NCBI RefSeq assembly: GCF_002305895.1
Contig: NZ_CP022203.1
Coordinates: 8,466,001 to 8,530,000 of the forward strand
DNA from: Corallococcus macrosporus DSM 14697
GTDB taxonomy: Bacteria; Myxococcota; Myxococcia; Myxococcales; Myxococcaceae
Direction of reading: 5' to 3'
Length of the DNA: 64,000 nt
Shown here: positions 1-8,497 of the stretch, one piece after another
Layout of the letters: every line of letters starts with the position of its first letter
How positions within the stretch are numbered: the first letter of the stretch is position 1
The notes under the pieces: model-generated
Told to the model about the DNA's origin: nothing
Seen by the model: only the letters and a program-made list of their open reading frames with translations
Databases searched by the model: none
Position numbers and translations under genes: made by a program

Positions 1-2123
1 GCGCCCCAGCCGAAGCGCCGCTCGTTGAGCGCGCCGCGGAAGGTGGCCTCGTCCCGGAACGCCGGCGTGAAGGCGTCCTCCCCGGGGCCCACCATCCACA
101 GCAGGCTGCCCTCCGCCTGGAGCGAGTGGTGGACGTTGGAGACATACAGGTCCAGCCAGCCGTTGCGGTCGAAGTCCGCCACGGAGGCATTCATCCCCTT
201 GTACGTGTCCTTTCCAATCTCGCCGAAGAGCCGGCCCGCCACGCGGCGGAAGTGCGTGCCGCCCTCGTTGAGGTAGACGTCGTCCGGCCCGAAGTCGTTG
301 GCCACGTACAGGTCCGTCCAGCCGTCGCGGTTGAAGTCCACCGTGCTCACCGCCAGCGACCAGTGCGTCTGCGGCATGCCCATGGCGGCGAGGTCCACCT
401 TCTCGAAGGTGCCGTCTCCCCTGCCGCGATAGAGCGCGTTGAGCCCGCCGTTGGCCGCGTTGTGCCAGCCGTCGTGCATGAAGCGGAACATGCGGCGGTC
501 GTCGGGGTGCTCGGGCTGGGGCAGCCGGAAGAGGTTGAGCGGCACCGGCGGCGTGTAGTCCGGCAGGTGCGTGGTCATCACGTTGAGGACGAAGAGGTCC
601 AGGTGCCCGTCCCGGTCATAGTCCAGGAAGGTGAGGCCCAGGCTCACCGCGTGGTCCGTCACGCCCGCGGCCTCCGTCACGTCCTCGAAGCCCGCCGTGC
701 CCGTCTCGCGCAGCGTGTTGCGCAGCAGGCGGACGGGCCCGAAGGCCACCGCCACCGCGAGGTCCAGGTCGCCGTCACCGTCCCAGTCCACGAAGGTGCC
801 GCCGCCCGGCAGGCCCTCTTCCTTGTACCGCGTGGCGAAGCGCTCCAGCGCGGGCACGGGCACCCGTTCGAAGCGAAGCTCGCCGAGGTTGCGGTAGAGG
901 ACCGCGTGGTCCTCGGGACGGCCCAGGGGGTGCGTGAGGAACAGGTCTGGCCGGCCATCGCCGTCGAAGTCCCCAACGGCGACGGCATCCCCCACCGCCA
1001 CCAGCCACTTCGCGACGTGCCCGAGCCGGGGGTCCAGCTCCTCCAGCGTATGGCCCATGGTGGAGCCCAGCCCTGCGGCGCGCGCGTCCACGCGCTCCAT
1101 GCGGAAGTCTAGCGGCGTGGCCCTGGCGCCCGGCGTGGCGGCCAGGGTGTAGCCCCCCAGCATGAGGGCCCCGAGTCCCCCCACCACCGCGGCGCGCTTC
1201 AGCCAGCCGGAGGACACCAGCGTGCGCAATGACTCGCGCCCCCCGCGCCGCCACGCGGCGCGGGCGTGGAGGAAGAGGAACCGCGCGGCGGCGCACGTGA
1301 GGGCCGCATAGAAGAACGTGTAGACGCTCTCCTTGAAGTGCAGCACCAGGTCCACCAGCGTCACCGCCAGCGCCAGCAGTATCTGCCCGCGCCGCGTGCC
1401 CGGAGACGTGGCCGGGTCGGTGAGCATGTAGAAGACGAAGATGAAGAACGACGGCGCGCCGAGCGTGCCGAGGAAGAGGACCTCGGGCGGCAGGTGGTGC
1501 CGGAGCACGTAGGCGCGCAGCGCCGTCTGCAGCGCGTAGAAGCCGAGGAAGCTGACCACCAGCCACCCGCGCCCCACCCGGAAGAAGAACAGCACCAGCG
1601 CCGCCATGAGGATGAAGGCGGAGAGCGCCACCTCCCCGTTGGCCCACTGGTACGCGGGCGCGGCGGTGATGAGCTCCCGCGTGAAGAGCAGCGACAGGGC
1701 CACGCCGAACATGGACGGGTTGAAGACGTGGCGGCCCTGGAAGGTGAGCACGTACTTCGAGCCGATGGCGATCCACACCGGGAAGAGGAGCAGCCAGCTC
1801 GAATGCGAATAGTTGAGCAGCAGCGCCAGCGAGCAGCAGGAGATGTATGCGCTGAGGGGCACCACCTTCTGCCGCTTCAGCGTCCACCCGAGCGCCATGT
1901 CCAGCGCGCTGCCCGTCACCACGATGGTGGCCATCTGCCAGGGGCTGCGGTTGAAGCCGAAGAAGGTGAAGCCGAGCACGCCGTAGAGCGTCAGCAGGAA
2001 GGCGAAGGGCAGCCGCGGGTCGTTCCAGCGAGGCCAGACCCAGCCCCAGCGCTCGACGCGGGGCGCCGTGTGCAGGGGGACATACACCTGTGCAGCCGGG
2101 CTCACCCCGGGACCAACGCTCAT
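1..2123 (-). CDS. RnfD/NqrB-like membrane domain fused to FG-GAP/VCBS repeat domain (3' end outside window)
   Basis: The gene starts at the ATG at 2123 behind a GGGAGG box about 10 bases upstream and has no stop before base 1, so about 707 N-terminal residues are visible. Residues about 38-290 form a polytopic membrane domain carrying HVFNPSMFG (132-140) and FYMLTDPATSP (231-241), which resemble the NP and TDP motifs of RnfD/NqrB electron-transport subunits. A further membrane segment lies near residues 311-330. From about residue 390 there are at least five FG-GAP/VCBS-type calcium-binding loops of the form D-x-D/N-x-D-G-x-x-D-L, for example DFDGDGRPDL and DFNRDGWTDLYV. The repeats should fold as a beta-propeller outside the membrane. 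No other Rnf/Nqr subunits are nearby, so electron transport is not demonstrated. The fusion architecture is seen directly; the role is unknown. Confidence 0.8.
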   Translation of the reverse strand, partial: MSVGPGVSPAAQVYVPLHTAPRVERWGWVWPRWNDPRLPFAFLLTLYGVLGFTFFGFNRSPWQMATIVVTGSALDMALGWTLKRQKVVPLSAYISCCSLALLLNYSHSSWLLLFPVWIAIGSKYVLTFQGRHVFNPSMFGVALSLLFTRELITAAPAYQWANGEVALSAFILMAALVLFFFRVGRGWLVVSFLGFYALQTALRAYVLRHHLPPEVLFLGTLGAPSFFIFVFYMLTDPATSPGTRRGQILLALAVTLVDLVLHFKESVYTFFYAALTCAAARFLFLHARAAWRRGGRESLRTLVSSGWLKRAAVVGGLGALMLGGYTLAATPGARATPLDFRMERVDARAAGLGSTMGHTLEELDPRLGHVAKWLVAVGDAVAVGDFDGDGRPDLFLTHPLGRPEDHAVLYRNLGELRFERVPVPALERFATRYKEEGLPGGGTFVDWDGDGDLDLAVAVAFGPVRLLRNTLRETGTAGFEDVTEAAGVTDHAVSLGLTFLDYDRDGHLDLFVLNVMTTHLPDYTPPVPLNLFRLPQPEHPDDRRMFRFMHDGWHNAANGGLNALYRGRGDGTFEKVDLAAMGMPQTHWSLAVSTVDFNRDGWTDLYVANDFGPDDVYLNEGGTHFRRVAGRLFGEIGKDTYKGMNASVADFDRNGWLDLYVSNVHHSLQAEGSLLWMVGPGEDAFTPAFRDEATFRGALNERRFGWG

Positions 2124-2203
2124 GGAAGCCCGCCTCCCGCCAAGGCGCGTCGCCGCGCGCGAGCGGAGCGTGCCCCGCGGCGCGCGCGCTGTCCAATCAG
2201 GTC

Positions 2204-2223
2204 AGGGGCTTGCGTGAGCCCCT
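2204..2223. promoter_or_regulatory. Perfect 7-bp inverted repeat in a divergent intergenic region
   Basis: AGGGGCT (2204-2210) and AGCCCCT (2217-2223) are separated by TGCGTG. The site lies between two divergently transcribed genes (starts at 2123 and 2293), so a terminator is unlikely. An operator or a chance GC palindrome are both possible. Confidence 0.25.
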
Positions 2224-2292
2224 CGTATCCGTGCATCCATGCCATGCGCGGGGCGTTGCAAGCCCCGGGCACAGACAGGTCCCTCCGCGCCG

Positions 2293-2919
2293 ATGCTCTC
2301 TCCACACACCCGAGTCCTGCTCGCCGTCCTGGCCGCCCTCTGCGTCGCGGCGGCGGCGGGGTTCCACCATGCACAGAACGTGAAGGGCTCGCGCGGCGGG
2401 CGCATCTCCGGCCCCAAGCTGGCGTGGCTGTTCTACGCGGTGTTCCTCTGGTTCCTCGCGTGTCCGCTGGTGGCGCTGGACGTGGCGGTGCCGGAGGAGG
2501 CGCGAGGGGTGCTCGGCGCGTTCGCTGCCTTCATGTGGCTGCGGGGCGTGGCGGAGCTGTACCTGCTCTACGGGGTGAAGCGCTGGCGGCCCCCGTACGG
2601 CGTGGCCCATGACGTGGCGTGCATCGTGCTGGTGCTCGGCGGCCTGTTCTGGGGCCGGGCGCGGTGGCTGGGCGAGCTCGGCCCCGCTGACCTGTGGGCC
2701 CTGGGCTTCCTGGGCTTGGTGCTCGCGAGCCTTTTCGTCGAGGTCGCCTACGCGGCGCTGTTCTTCCACGCCGTGGAGGGCCGCACCACCGGCGAGGACG
2801 GCATCTGGTTCGCGGATGAGGCGCAGGCCCGGTTCCGCCGCATCAACCGGCTGACGCTGGCGCTCAACGTGCCCCTGTATGCGGGGCTCGTGGGGTTATT
2901 GGGGTTGGGGGCGTGGTAG
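2293..2919 (+). CDS. Hypothetical six-helix membrane protein
   Basis: The predicted protein has 208 residues from the ATG at 2293; an upstream in-frame ATG at 2239 would add a non-hydrophobic leader and was not chosen. About six hydrophobic segments can be read, for example VLLAVLAALCVAAAA, LAWLFYAVFLWFLACPL and ALNVPLYAGLVGLLGLG. I see no catalytic motif and do not recognise the family. It is divergently oriented to the RnfD-like fusion gene and 99 bases upstream of the T6SS adaptor gene, with no sign of co-function. The coding call rests on long open frame, GC-rich third positions and membrane protein composition. Confidence 0.65.
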   Translation: MLSPHTRVLLAVLAALCVAAAAGFHHAQNVKGSRGGRISGPKLAWLFYAVFLWFLACPLVALDVAVPEEARGVLGAFAAFMWLRGVAELYLLYGVKRWRPPYGVAHDVACIVLVLGGLFWGRARWLGELGPADLWALGFLGLVLASLFVEVAYAALFFHAVEGRTTGEDGIWFADEAQARFRRINRLTLALNVPLYAGLVGLLGLGAW

Positions 2920-3018
2920 GCGGAGCGTCGGTACGCACGGAACACCCCCGGGCATGGCTGCTACAGTGCGTATCTCCGCTGGCACAGTCGGACCTCCTGC
3001 CCGCCGAGTCGAAAAGCC

Positions 3019-4056
3019 ATGGGACACCCCACCCTCGAGAACAAGACGCCCTTCGCCTTCGACATGATGGGCCTCGCCGACGAGGACGGGAGCTCCCTGC
3101 TGCTGCTCGTCGTGAAGGCCACGTATGCCTTCGGGCCCTCCGGACTGAAGCTCGCCGACGAGCAAGTCCCGGTGACGTGGGGCGGTGAGTCCTGGGGCAA
3201 GCCCGGCGAGTCCAGCGACAGATACGAACCCGAGAGCGCCTTCATCAAGTTGGCCACGGACGTGGCGCTGATTGGCCATGCCTACCCGCCCCAGAAGGGC
3301 GCCACCGAGGCGCTGGTTGCGCTCCAGGTCGGGCCGCTGAAGAAGGCCGTGCGCGTCGTGGGTGACCGGACCTGGTTCAAGAGCATGGGCCGTGTCGCGG
3401 CCACCAAACCGCTCCCGTTCGACAAAATCCCGCTCACGTGGGAGCGCGCGTTCGGCGGCTGGGACAAGACAGACGCCGCGAAGCCTGCCTTCGAGCCACG
3501 CAACCCCGTAGGGGTGGGCTTTCGCGCCAGCCCTCGCCACTTCGAGGAGGGCCTGAAGCTGCCCAACCTGGAGGACCCCACCACTGAGCCGCTGCGCGAC
3601 TTCGGCCAGAAGGTGGTGCCCACGGGCTTCGGCTTCACCGCTCCCCACTGGCAGCCACGGGCGAGGTACGGCGGCACCTACGACGACGCCTGGGACAAGA
3701 CGCGCAAGCCCCTGCTGCCCAAGGACTTCGACCGGCGGTTCTTCAACGCCGCCGCGCCGGGGCTCATCGCTCCCGGATACCTGAAGGGAGACGAGCCGGT
3801 CATCATCGCCGGCGCCTCGCCCAAGGGCCGGCTGTCCTTCGCGCTTCCCGGACAGGCCGCTCCGGTCGTCACCGTGGCGCTCGCGGGCGGCGAGGACGCA
3901 ACGCCTCCGATGCATCTGGACACCGTCGCCCTGGACACGGACGCGGAGCAGGTGACGCTCCTCTGGCGTGGGCACGTCACCCTGGGCGAGGGCCTCCATG
4001 ATGTGCGGGGTCTGAAGGTCACCGCCCAGGGCGTGGCCGCGCCCAAGGCTGCCTGA
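3019..4056 (+). CDS. DUF2169 domain protein, probable T6SS effector adaptor
   Basis: This 345-residue soluble protein has the pattern of the DUF2169 family: an N-terminal N-K-T-P-F motif (residues 8-12), a VVKATY strand (32-37), and a central WERAFGGWD segment followed by NPVG. DUF2169 proteins are known in type VI secretion loci as adaptors that load PAAR/DUF4150-linked effectors onto the VgrG spike, as with the Agrobacterium Tde2 module. Here it is the first gene of a same-strand run with a DUF4150 PAAR-like gene 111 bases downstream, then a TIGR02270-like protein, a ketoacyl-synthase-like protein and a nuclease toxin. The ribosome binding site is weak (GAAAAG). Family assignment is firm; the exact cargo is inferred from gene order. 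Confidence 0.85.
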   Translation: MGHPTLENKTPFAFDMMGLADEDGSSLLLLVVKATYAFGPSGLKLADEQVPVTWGGESWGKPGESSDRYEPESAFIKLATDVALIGHAYPPQKGATEALVALQVGPLKKAVRVVGDRTWFKSMGRVAATKPLPFDKIPLTWERAFGGWDKTDAAKPAFEPRNPVGVGFRASPRHFEEGLKLPNLEDPTTEPLRDFGQKVVPTGFGFTAPHWQPRARYGGTYDDAWDKTRKPLLPKDFDRRFFNAAAPGLIAPGYLKGDEPVIIAGASPKGRLSFALPGQAAPVVTVALAGGEDATPPMHLDTVALDTDAEQVTLLWRGHVTLGEGLHDVRGLKVTAQGVAAPKAA

Positions 4057-4167
4057 ACGGGGCCGGCGTAGGGTCATGTATCCGGCGGCGCACCCGGGCT
4101 TCGTAGCGGCCCGGCTCGCTCCCCGTGGCCCCGCCGAGGTAATCTGTCCCCTCTGGAGGTGGCTGGC

Positions 4168-4632
4168 ATGCCTGTCAATACCGGTGTGAACAAGATGTCC
4201 GTGGTGACGAAGGACAGTGGCGGCGTCACCGTGGCCTTCCCGGACGTGTGCAAGACGCCCAGCCCGGCCGGGCCCGTGCCCATCCCCTACCCCAACGTGG
4301 CCCAGTCCTCCGACACCGACAAGGGCACGAAGAAGGTCTCCGTCGCCGGCAACCCGGTGTGCGTCAAGGACTCCAACTTCAAGATGAGCACCGGCGACGA
4401 GGCCGGCACCGCGGGCGGCGGCGTGGTCTCCGGCAAGACGAAGGGCAAGGCCGAGTTCGTCAACTTCTCCTTCGACGTGAAGTTCGAAGGGAAGAACGTG
4501 GCGCGCGCCTTTGACCTGATGCTCCACAACGACAAGAACACGCCGCCATTCCCTGTCATGCAGGGCCCTGTCATCGCCATGGGTGGCAATGAAGGCAAGC
4601 CCAAGTGCCTTGTCTGCGATAAAGAGGTCTGA
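4168..4632 (+). CDS. DUF4150 PAAR-like protein, T6SS spike tip
   Basis: The predicted protein has 154 residues and begins MPVNTGVNKMS. The ATG at 4168 was chosen over the in-frame GTG at 4159 because GGAGG at 4155-4159 sits 8 bases ahead of the ATG. The N-terminal half has the DUF4150 signature: FPDVCKTPSPAGPVPIPYPN, then a G-x-K-V-x-V-x-G-x-P-V-x-V-K-D-S strand run, then MSTGDEAG. Cysteines occur in VCK, PVCVKDS and the C-terminal CLVC, possibly as metal ligands. DUF4150/PAAR-like proteins cap the VgrG spike and link it to an effector. This one has no toxin extension, so the effector must be a separate polypeptide; the AHH nuclease downstream is the obvious candidate. It ends 16 bases before the next gene. 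Confidence 0.88.
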   Translation: MPVNTGVNKMSVVTKDSGGVTVAFPDVCKTPSPAGPVPIPYPNVAQSSDTDKGTKKVSVAGNPVCVKDSNFKMSTGDEAGTAGGGVVSGKTKGKAEFVNFSFDVKFEGKNVARAFDLMLHNDKNTPPFPVMQGPVIAMGGNEGKPKCLVCDKEV

Positions 4633-4648
4633 CCCTCCGAGCGGGACC

Positions 4649-5980
4649 ATGGCCAAACGTGATGGGCGGTTGTTGCGTTGGGATATCTACGAGACGCACC
4701 TCGACGAGGCCGCGTTCCGGTGGAGCCAGTGGGAGCAGTCCCTCGACGCTCCCGATTTCACCCTGACCGATGTCGCGGAGCTGGAGGAGCAGCTCACGGC
4801 CCATCTGGACGGGCTGGTGCTCGGAGGAGCGCCGGTGGCCCAGCGGCTCCTCGAGCCCGCGCTCACGTCTGAAGACCCGGAGCGCATTGTCGCGGCCGCC
4901 CTGGCGCTCCTGGGGAGCGCTGGGCCGGCAGGGCCCTCCGCCCTCCTGGCCTCGCTTCCCGAGGCGGAGGAAGCCGTCCTCACGTCGCTCCAGCGCGCCT
5001 TCGAGCTCCATTGTCCGCCCGACCTCGGCGCAGGATTGTCGTCCCTGCTGAAGCAGGGCGACACCCGCCCCGAGCTCCAGGCGCTCGCCCTGGACACGCT
5101 TGGCGCCCATCGCCTCGCCGATGCGCCGCTGTGCCAGCCATTCGTCGCGCATCCGAATCCCGCTGTCGCCGCCGCGGCGCTGCGAGCCGCCAGCCACAGT
5201 GGGGTTCCGATTGAGCCCACTGCGATTCAACGCGCCCTGGAGTCCAATGCACCGCGGCTTCGGGACGCCGCCATCGTCGCGGGCCTTCGGGCCGGGCACC
5301 GGAGCGCATGGGCCGCCTGCCAGGCCGCCGCGGAGCCCCAAGGACGTGGAGGCCGCCTGCCCCTGCTCGCGCTGGCCCTGAATGGCGACGAGCGGGACAT
5401 GAAGGTCCTGCTGGGGCTGCTCTCCGTGGAGCCGCGCCGGCCCGATGTCCTGTGGGCGCTTGGATTCTCTGGGCGCCTGGCCGCCGCTGAGGCCTGTCTG
5501 GAGTGGATGCGGGACACGTCCACGGCGCCGCTCGCGGGTGAGGCCTTCAGCGCCATCACGGGGCTCCACCTCGAGGGCCCCTTCGTCAGGCCCCCGGAAG
5601 AAGCGGAGGCCGAGGAGCCCGCGCCCATGGAGGACGAGGACCTGGACGCGGACCTCAAGCCGAAGCCCGAGGACGCGCTGCCCATCCCTGACGCGGCGCA
5701 GGTCGCTGCCTGGTGGAAGGAGAACCGCCCCCGGTTCGACGCCAGACAGCGGTACCTCGCCGGCCAGCCCCTGACGCCGCAGACCCTCCTCGACGCGCTC
5801 ACGGCGGCCCCCATGCGCAGGCGGCACGCCCTGGCCCTGGAGCTGGCGTTCCGCAGCCGGGGCGCCATTCACGTGCCGACTCGGCGATGGGTCTCCACGC
5901 AACTCCAGGCCTGGACGGAGGCGCGCTCGGCGCCGGCCTCGTCGTACAGCCGCCCGTTCGCGGAGGGGCTGCGCGGTTAA
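4649..5980 (+). CDS. TIGR02270-like HEAT-repeat protein
   Basis: This 443-residue protein starts at the ATG at 4649 (MAKRDGRLLRWD), 16 bases after the PAAR-like gene. It is built from Ala/Leu-rich helical repeats of HEAT/PBS-lyase type, for example PNPAVAAAALRAASHSG and APRLRDAAIVAGLRAGH, with an acidic Pro/Glu linker around residues 333-355. The family is known as a paralogous group in Myxococcus and also occurs in T6SS gene clusters of other Proteobacteria; no biochemical activity is established. The tight spacing to the PAAR gene suggests a scaffold or chaperone in effector loading, which is inference. Confidence 0.75.
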   Translation: MAKRDGRLLRWDIYETHLDEAAFRWSQWEQSLDAPDFTLTDVAELEEQLTAHLDGLVLGGAPVAQRLLEPALTSEDPERIVAAALALLGSAGPAGPSALLASLPEAEEAVLTSLQRAFELHCPPDLGAGLSSLLKQGDTRPELQALALDTLGAHRLADAPLCQPFVAHPNPAVAAAALRAASHSGVPIEPTAIQRALESNAPRLRDAAIVAGLRAGHRSAWAACQAAAEPQGRGGRLPLLALALNGDERDMKVLLGLLSVEPRRPDVLWALGFSGRLAAAEACLEWMRDTSTAPLAGEAFSAITGLHLEGPFVRPPEEAEAEEPAPMEDEDLDADLKPKPEDALPIPDAAQVAAWWKENRPRFDARQRYLAGQPLTPQTLLDALTAAPMRRRHALALELAFRSRGAIHVPTRRWVSTQLQAWTEARSAPASSYSRPFAEGLRG

Positions 5981-6087
5981 GCAGCGACGACACGCCGGGA
6001 CAAGCCAATGGCCCACGGCCGGGCCTTCCTGGCGCCAAGCTGCAATCACTGGCATGATGGGCTTTCGATCTCGGGGAGGGAAGCCTG

Positions 6088-7224
6088 ATGGCATCTCATC
6101 AAGCAATGCCAGGCACCGTCGCGCTTCGTGCCATGGGCGCGGCAACCTCCCTGGGGGCTGTCGTCCAGGCCGCAGCCGCGGCCCGGGCGGGAGTCAGCCG
6201 GGCCCAGGAACTCTCACAGAGCACGTGCCTTGATGAAGTCACGCACGAGCGTGTCGCGCTCGTGGGACACACGGCGGGGCCCCTGACGGAGGGGTTCGAA
6301 GGAATCGGCAGGCTGGTGCAGCTTGGCGTCGCGGCGCTCGAGGACCTGGATGCATCCGCTCATGGGGCATGGTGGGGACAACTCGATTGCTTTCTGTGTC
6401 TTCCCCGAGGCTTGGGCCTGGGGACGGACCCGCCAAGGGACTCCATGGACGTCGCACGGGCCCTGGCGTCGAGGCTCCAAGCCGAAGCCCGCTTCATCCC
6501 CTCGCTGAAAGCCATGCAGCTCTTCCAGGAAGAACGCGGAGGAACCATTCACGCGCTTGAGGAAGCAATGAAGTCGCTCCAGGCGCGACGGTGCGACCAG
6601 GCCCTGGTGCTGGCTTGCGATTCGCTCGTGTCTCCGGAGCGCCTTGCGGCTCAGCTTGATGAGCGCCGCCTCAAGACACCCGATCATCCGGTTGGATACA
6701 TGCCGGGGGAAGGCGCCGTGGCCTTGCTGCTGGAGCGTCGGGACGCAGCTCGGGAGCGAGCACAGCCCCCAATCGCCTACCTCTTCAAGCCGGCAACAGC
6801 CCAGGAGCCCCACTGTCGTGATGCGAAGGCTCCACCCGTAGGCCGCGCACTGGAGGAGGTGCTCGCGTTGGCCCTTTCGCAGGCAGCGGCCACGTCGCTT
6901 CCCGAGGGAAGCCTCTACCTGGACCTCAACGGAGAGGAATTCCGCGCGCGCGAATGGGGCCAGACGCTGCTTCGGGCGCGGGCTACATGCCGCGTCGATG
7001 AATGGCGGGCTGTCATACCCGCCCTGAGCTTTGGCGAACTGGGGGCCGTATCCCCCCTTGTTTCAGTTTGCCTCGCCACGCGGGCCTTTGCCCGCGGCTA
7101 TGGACGCGGAAGCCATGCATTGATTCTGGTGGCCGGTGATGACGGCCATCGAGCCGGCCTGCTGCTCGAACGAGGCCCCTCGTTCCGGAGTCCGCTGATG
7201 ATGATTGCAGGAGGAGCGCAATGA
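6088..7224 (+). CDS. Ketoacyl-synthase-fold protein lacking catalytic residues (T6SS-associated)
   Basis: The predicted protein has 378 residues behind a strong GGGGAGGG ribosome binding site. Residues about 165-216 match the thiolase-fold core of beta-ketoacyl synthases: a DQALVLACDSLVSPERL segment followed by YMPGEGAVALLLE, equivalent to the G-x-D-S-L and GEGA motifs. The active site is not conserved. No Cys sits at the expected position about 30 residues before the DSL motif, the HGTGT histidine region reads DLNGEE (about 276-281), and the second histidine region reads SFGELGA. No ACP or other fatty acid gene is near. It overlaps the nuclease gene by ATGA at 7221-7224, so translation is probably coupled. 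Similar ketoacyl-synthase-like proteins occur beside PAAR/DUF2169 genes in T6SS effector loci. A structural or chaperone role is the best inference. Confidence 0.75.
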   Translation: MASHQAMPGTVALRAMGAATSLGAVVQAAAAARAGVSRAQELSQSTCLDEVTHERVALVGHTAGPLTEGFEGIGRLVQLGVAALEDLDASAHGAWWGQLDCFLCLPRGLGLGTDPPRDSMDVARALASRLQAEARFIPSLKAMQLFQEERGGTIHALEEAMKSLQARRCDQALVLACDSLVSPERLAAQLDERRLKTPDHPVGYMPGEGAVALLLERRDAARERAQPPIAYLFKPATAQEPHCRDAKAPPVGRALEEVLALALSQAAATSLPEGSLYLDLNGEEFRAREWGQTLLRARATCRVDEWRAVIPALSFGELGAVSPLVSVCLATRAFARGYGRGSHALILVAGDDGHRAGLLLERGPSFRSPLMMIAGGAQ

Positions 7225-7883
7225 GCCTTGCGAAACACATCGCGAAGACGCGCAAGAGGGAAGTCGTCACGGAGCGGGTGAACGGCTTTCAAACCAACTG
7301 CACCACGGGCTTCAAGAGGACAGGATACTGGGAGGCACACCACATCGTGTGTGTATCCTCCGTCGGCAAACGAAAGGTGGACTACCCCAAGTCCCCACCA
7401 GAGCTCGCTGACTACCTGGAAGCCTGCCTGTGGGTGACGCCGTGGGACATCAACGCAGCTCACAACCTCATCGGACTTCCATCGAATCGCCAGTACCGCG
7501 ACTCCAATGGAGAGAGTCCAGAGGACCTTCCTTCCCATCAGGTCGACCACAACACCCGGGGCGGATATACAGAAGAGGTATCAAAGTACCTCATGGAGAA
7601 CGTCTGGTGCTCGCTCACCGAGAAGAAGGAAGTTCATGATGTCGATATCGCAACATTGAAGGCGGAGCTTGAAAGCGCCAGCAGCATGTTCCGTGAACGC
7701 CTGGAGTCGCGAGGTGCGCGAAATGGGGGCACGAAGTTCTGCTGGAAGAACCGACATGAGGAGGGATTCGCACGGAAGTGGTACTACCCCTTCTCGATGG
7801 GAAAGAAGCCCAGCCACCGTTCTCCTGGCGTTTCGTATTCCCTCCTGGATTCCATCTTCAAGAAGATCAAACTACCTTTCTGA
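7221..7883 (+). CDS. AHH-motif HNH/Endo VII-fold nuclease, probable T6SS effector
   Basis: The protein has 220 residues and its start codon overlaps the preceding stop (ATGA). Residues 39-41 are AHH within WEAHHIVCVS, followed by WDINAAHNLIGLPSN (Asn82) and by SHQVDHNTRGGY (His106, His110). This order of AHH, then N-x-I-x-L-P, then H-x3-H is that of the AHH nuclease family of the HNH/Endonuclease VII superfamily, used widely as toxin domains. There is no signal peptide, transmembrane segment or PAAR domain, as expected for cargo loaded by separate adaptor proteins. The base composition is visibly more AT-rich than its neighbours, suggesting transfer. An Imm11-type gene follows 14 bases later, supporting a toxin-immunity pair. 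Predicted target is nucleic acid; DNA versus RNA cannot be told. Confidence 0.8.
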   Translation: MSLAKHIAKTRKREVVTERVNGFQTNCTTGFKRTGYWEAHHIVCVSSVGKRKVDYPKSPPELADYLEACLWVTPWDINAAHNLIGLPSNRQYRDSNGESPEDLPSHQVDHNTRGGYTEEVSKYLMENVWCSLTEKKEVHDVDIATLKAELESASSMFRERLESRGARNGGTKFCWKNRHEEGFARKWYYPFSMGKKPSHRSPGVSYSLLDSIFKKIKLPF

Positions 7884-7897
7884 GGCCTGAGGTGAAC

Positions 7898-8479
7898 GTG
7901 AGCAGCATGCCTGTCGTCTGGGAGTGGGATGTAGGCGAGCGTTTCTGTGTCCTGGATGGCGTCCAGAATGTCCCGAACGAGTATCAGCTCAGCAAGGGCA
8001 TCAGCCGTGCCCTGGGCTTTCCGGCCGATGCGAACTTCGCCATGTCCGCCAGGCACCGGAAGTACGTCGCCCTGGCAGACAACATCAGCAATATGAACCG
8101 GGCGCTGGTCGTCTCCCGCCGGCTGAAGGAAGTGGTCGAGGCGAAGCATCCACGCGATGTCGAGTTCCTCCCTGTTTCGATTCTCGACCACAAGCAGAAG
8201 GTGGCCAGCAGCGATTACTTCATCATCAACCCATTCAAGGTCGTCGACTGCATCGACAAGGACAAATCCAAGTACCGGTGGAACAACATTGATCCGGAAA
8301 AGATGAGTTCCTGCACCAGGCTCGTTCTCAAACCGGATGCAATCGATCCCGAACTGCTCCTGTTCCGGCCCCGGCACCTCGAATACTACGTCCTGGTTCA
8401 TCCAGACCTGGCCGAGGCGCTGGAGGGGGAGGGCTTCACGGGCCTCAGCTTCACGCCGCTCGACGAGTTCGAGTCCTGA
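7898..8479 (+). CDS. Imm11 (DUF1629)-type immunity protein
   Basis: A protein of 193 residues from GTG 7898, 5 bases after GAGG (7889-7892); the ATG at 7907 is an alternative, but its spacing is 14. The features fit the Imm11/DUF1629 family: an N-terminal strand VWEWDVGERF, a central VEFLPVSILDHK, a YFIINPFKVVDCID motif, and a C-terminal LKPDAIDPELLLFRPRHLEY block followed by HPDLAEALEGEGFTGLSF. The same N-P-x-x-x-V-D-C motif is present in the Imm11 paralogue encoded at 9329-9913. Lying directly after the AHH nuclease gene, it most likely protects the producer by binding that toxin in the cytoplasm. Composition is more AT-rich than the chromosome around it. Confidence 0.8.
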   Translation: MSSMPVVWEWDVGERFCVLDGVQNVPNEYQLSKGISRALGFPADANFAMSARHRKYVALADNISNMNRALVVSRRLKEVVEAKHPRDVEFLPVSILDHKQKVASSDYFIINPFKVVDCIDKDKSKYRWNNIDPEKMSSCTRLVLKPDAIDPELLLFRPRHLEYYVLVHPDLAEALEGEGFTGLSFTPLDEFES

Positions 8480-8497
8480 CCCCGGAGACACGTCTCG

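Noticed and set aside
2990-3015. TGGCAC-like sigma-54 promoter before the DUF2169 gene
   Set aside because: The -24 TGGCAC has no TTGC at the proper distance.
4159-4632. GTG start for the PAAR-like gene
   Set aside because: The ribosome binding site at 4155-4159 overlaps this GTG; the ATG at 4168 has proper spacing.
6088-7224. Fatty acid or polyketide synthase gene
   Set aside because: No catalytic Cys or His and no ACP, KR or other synthase genes around it; context is secretion.
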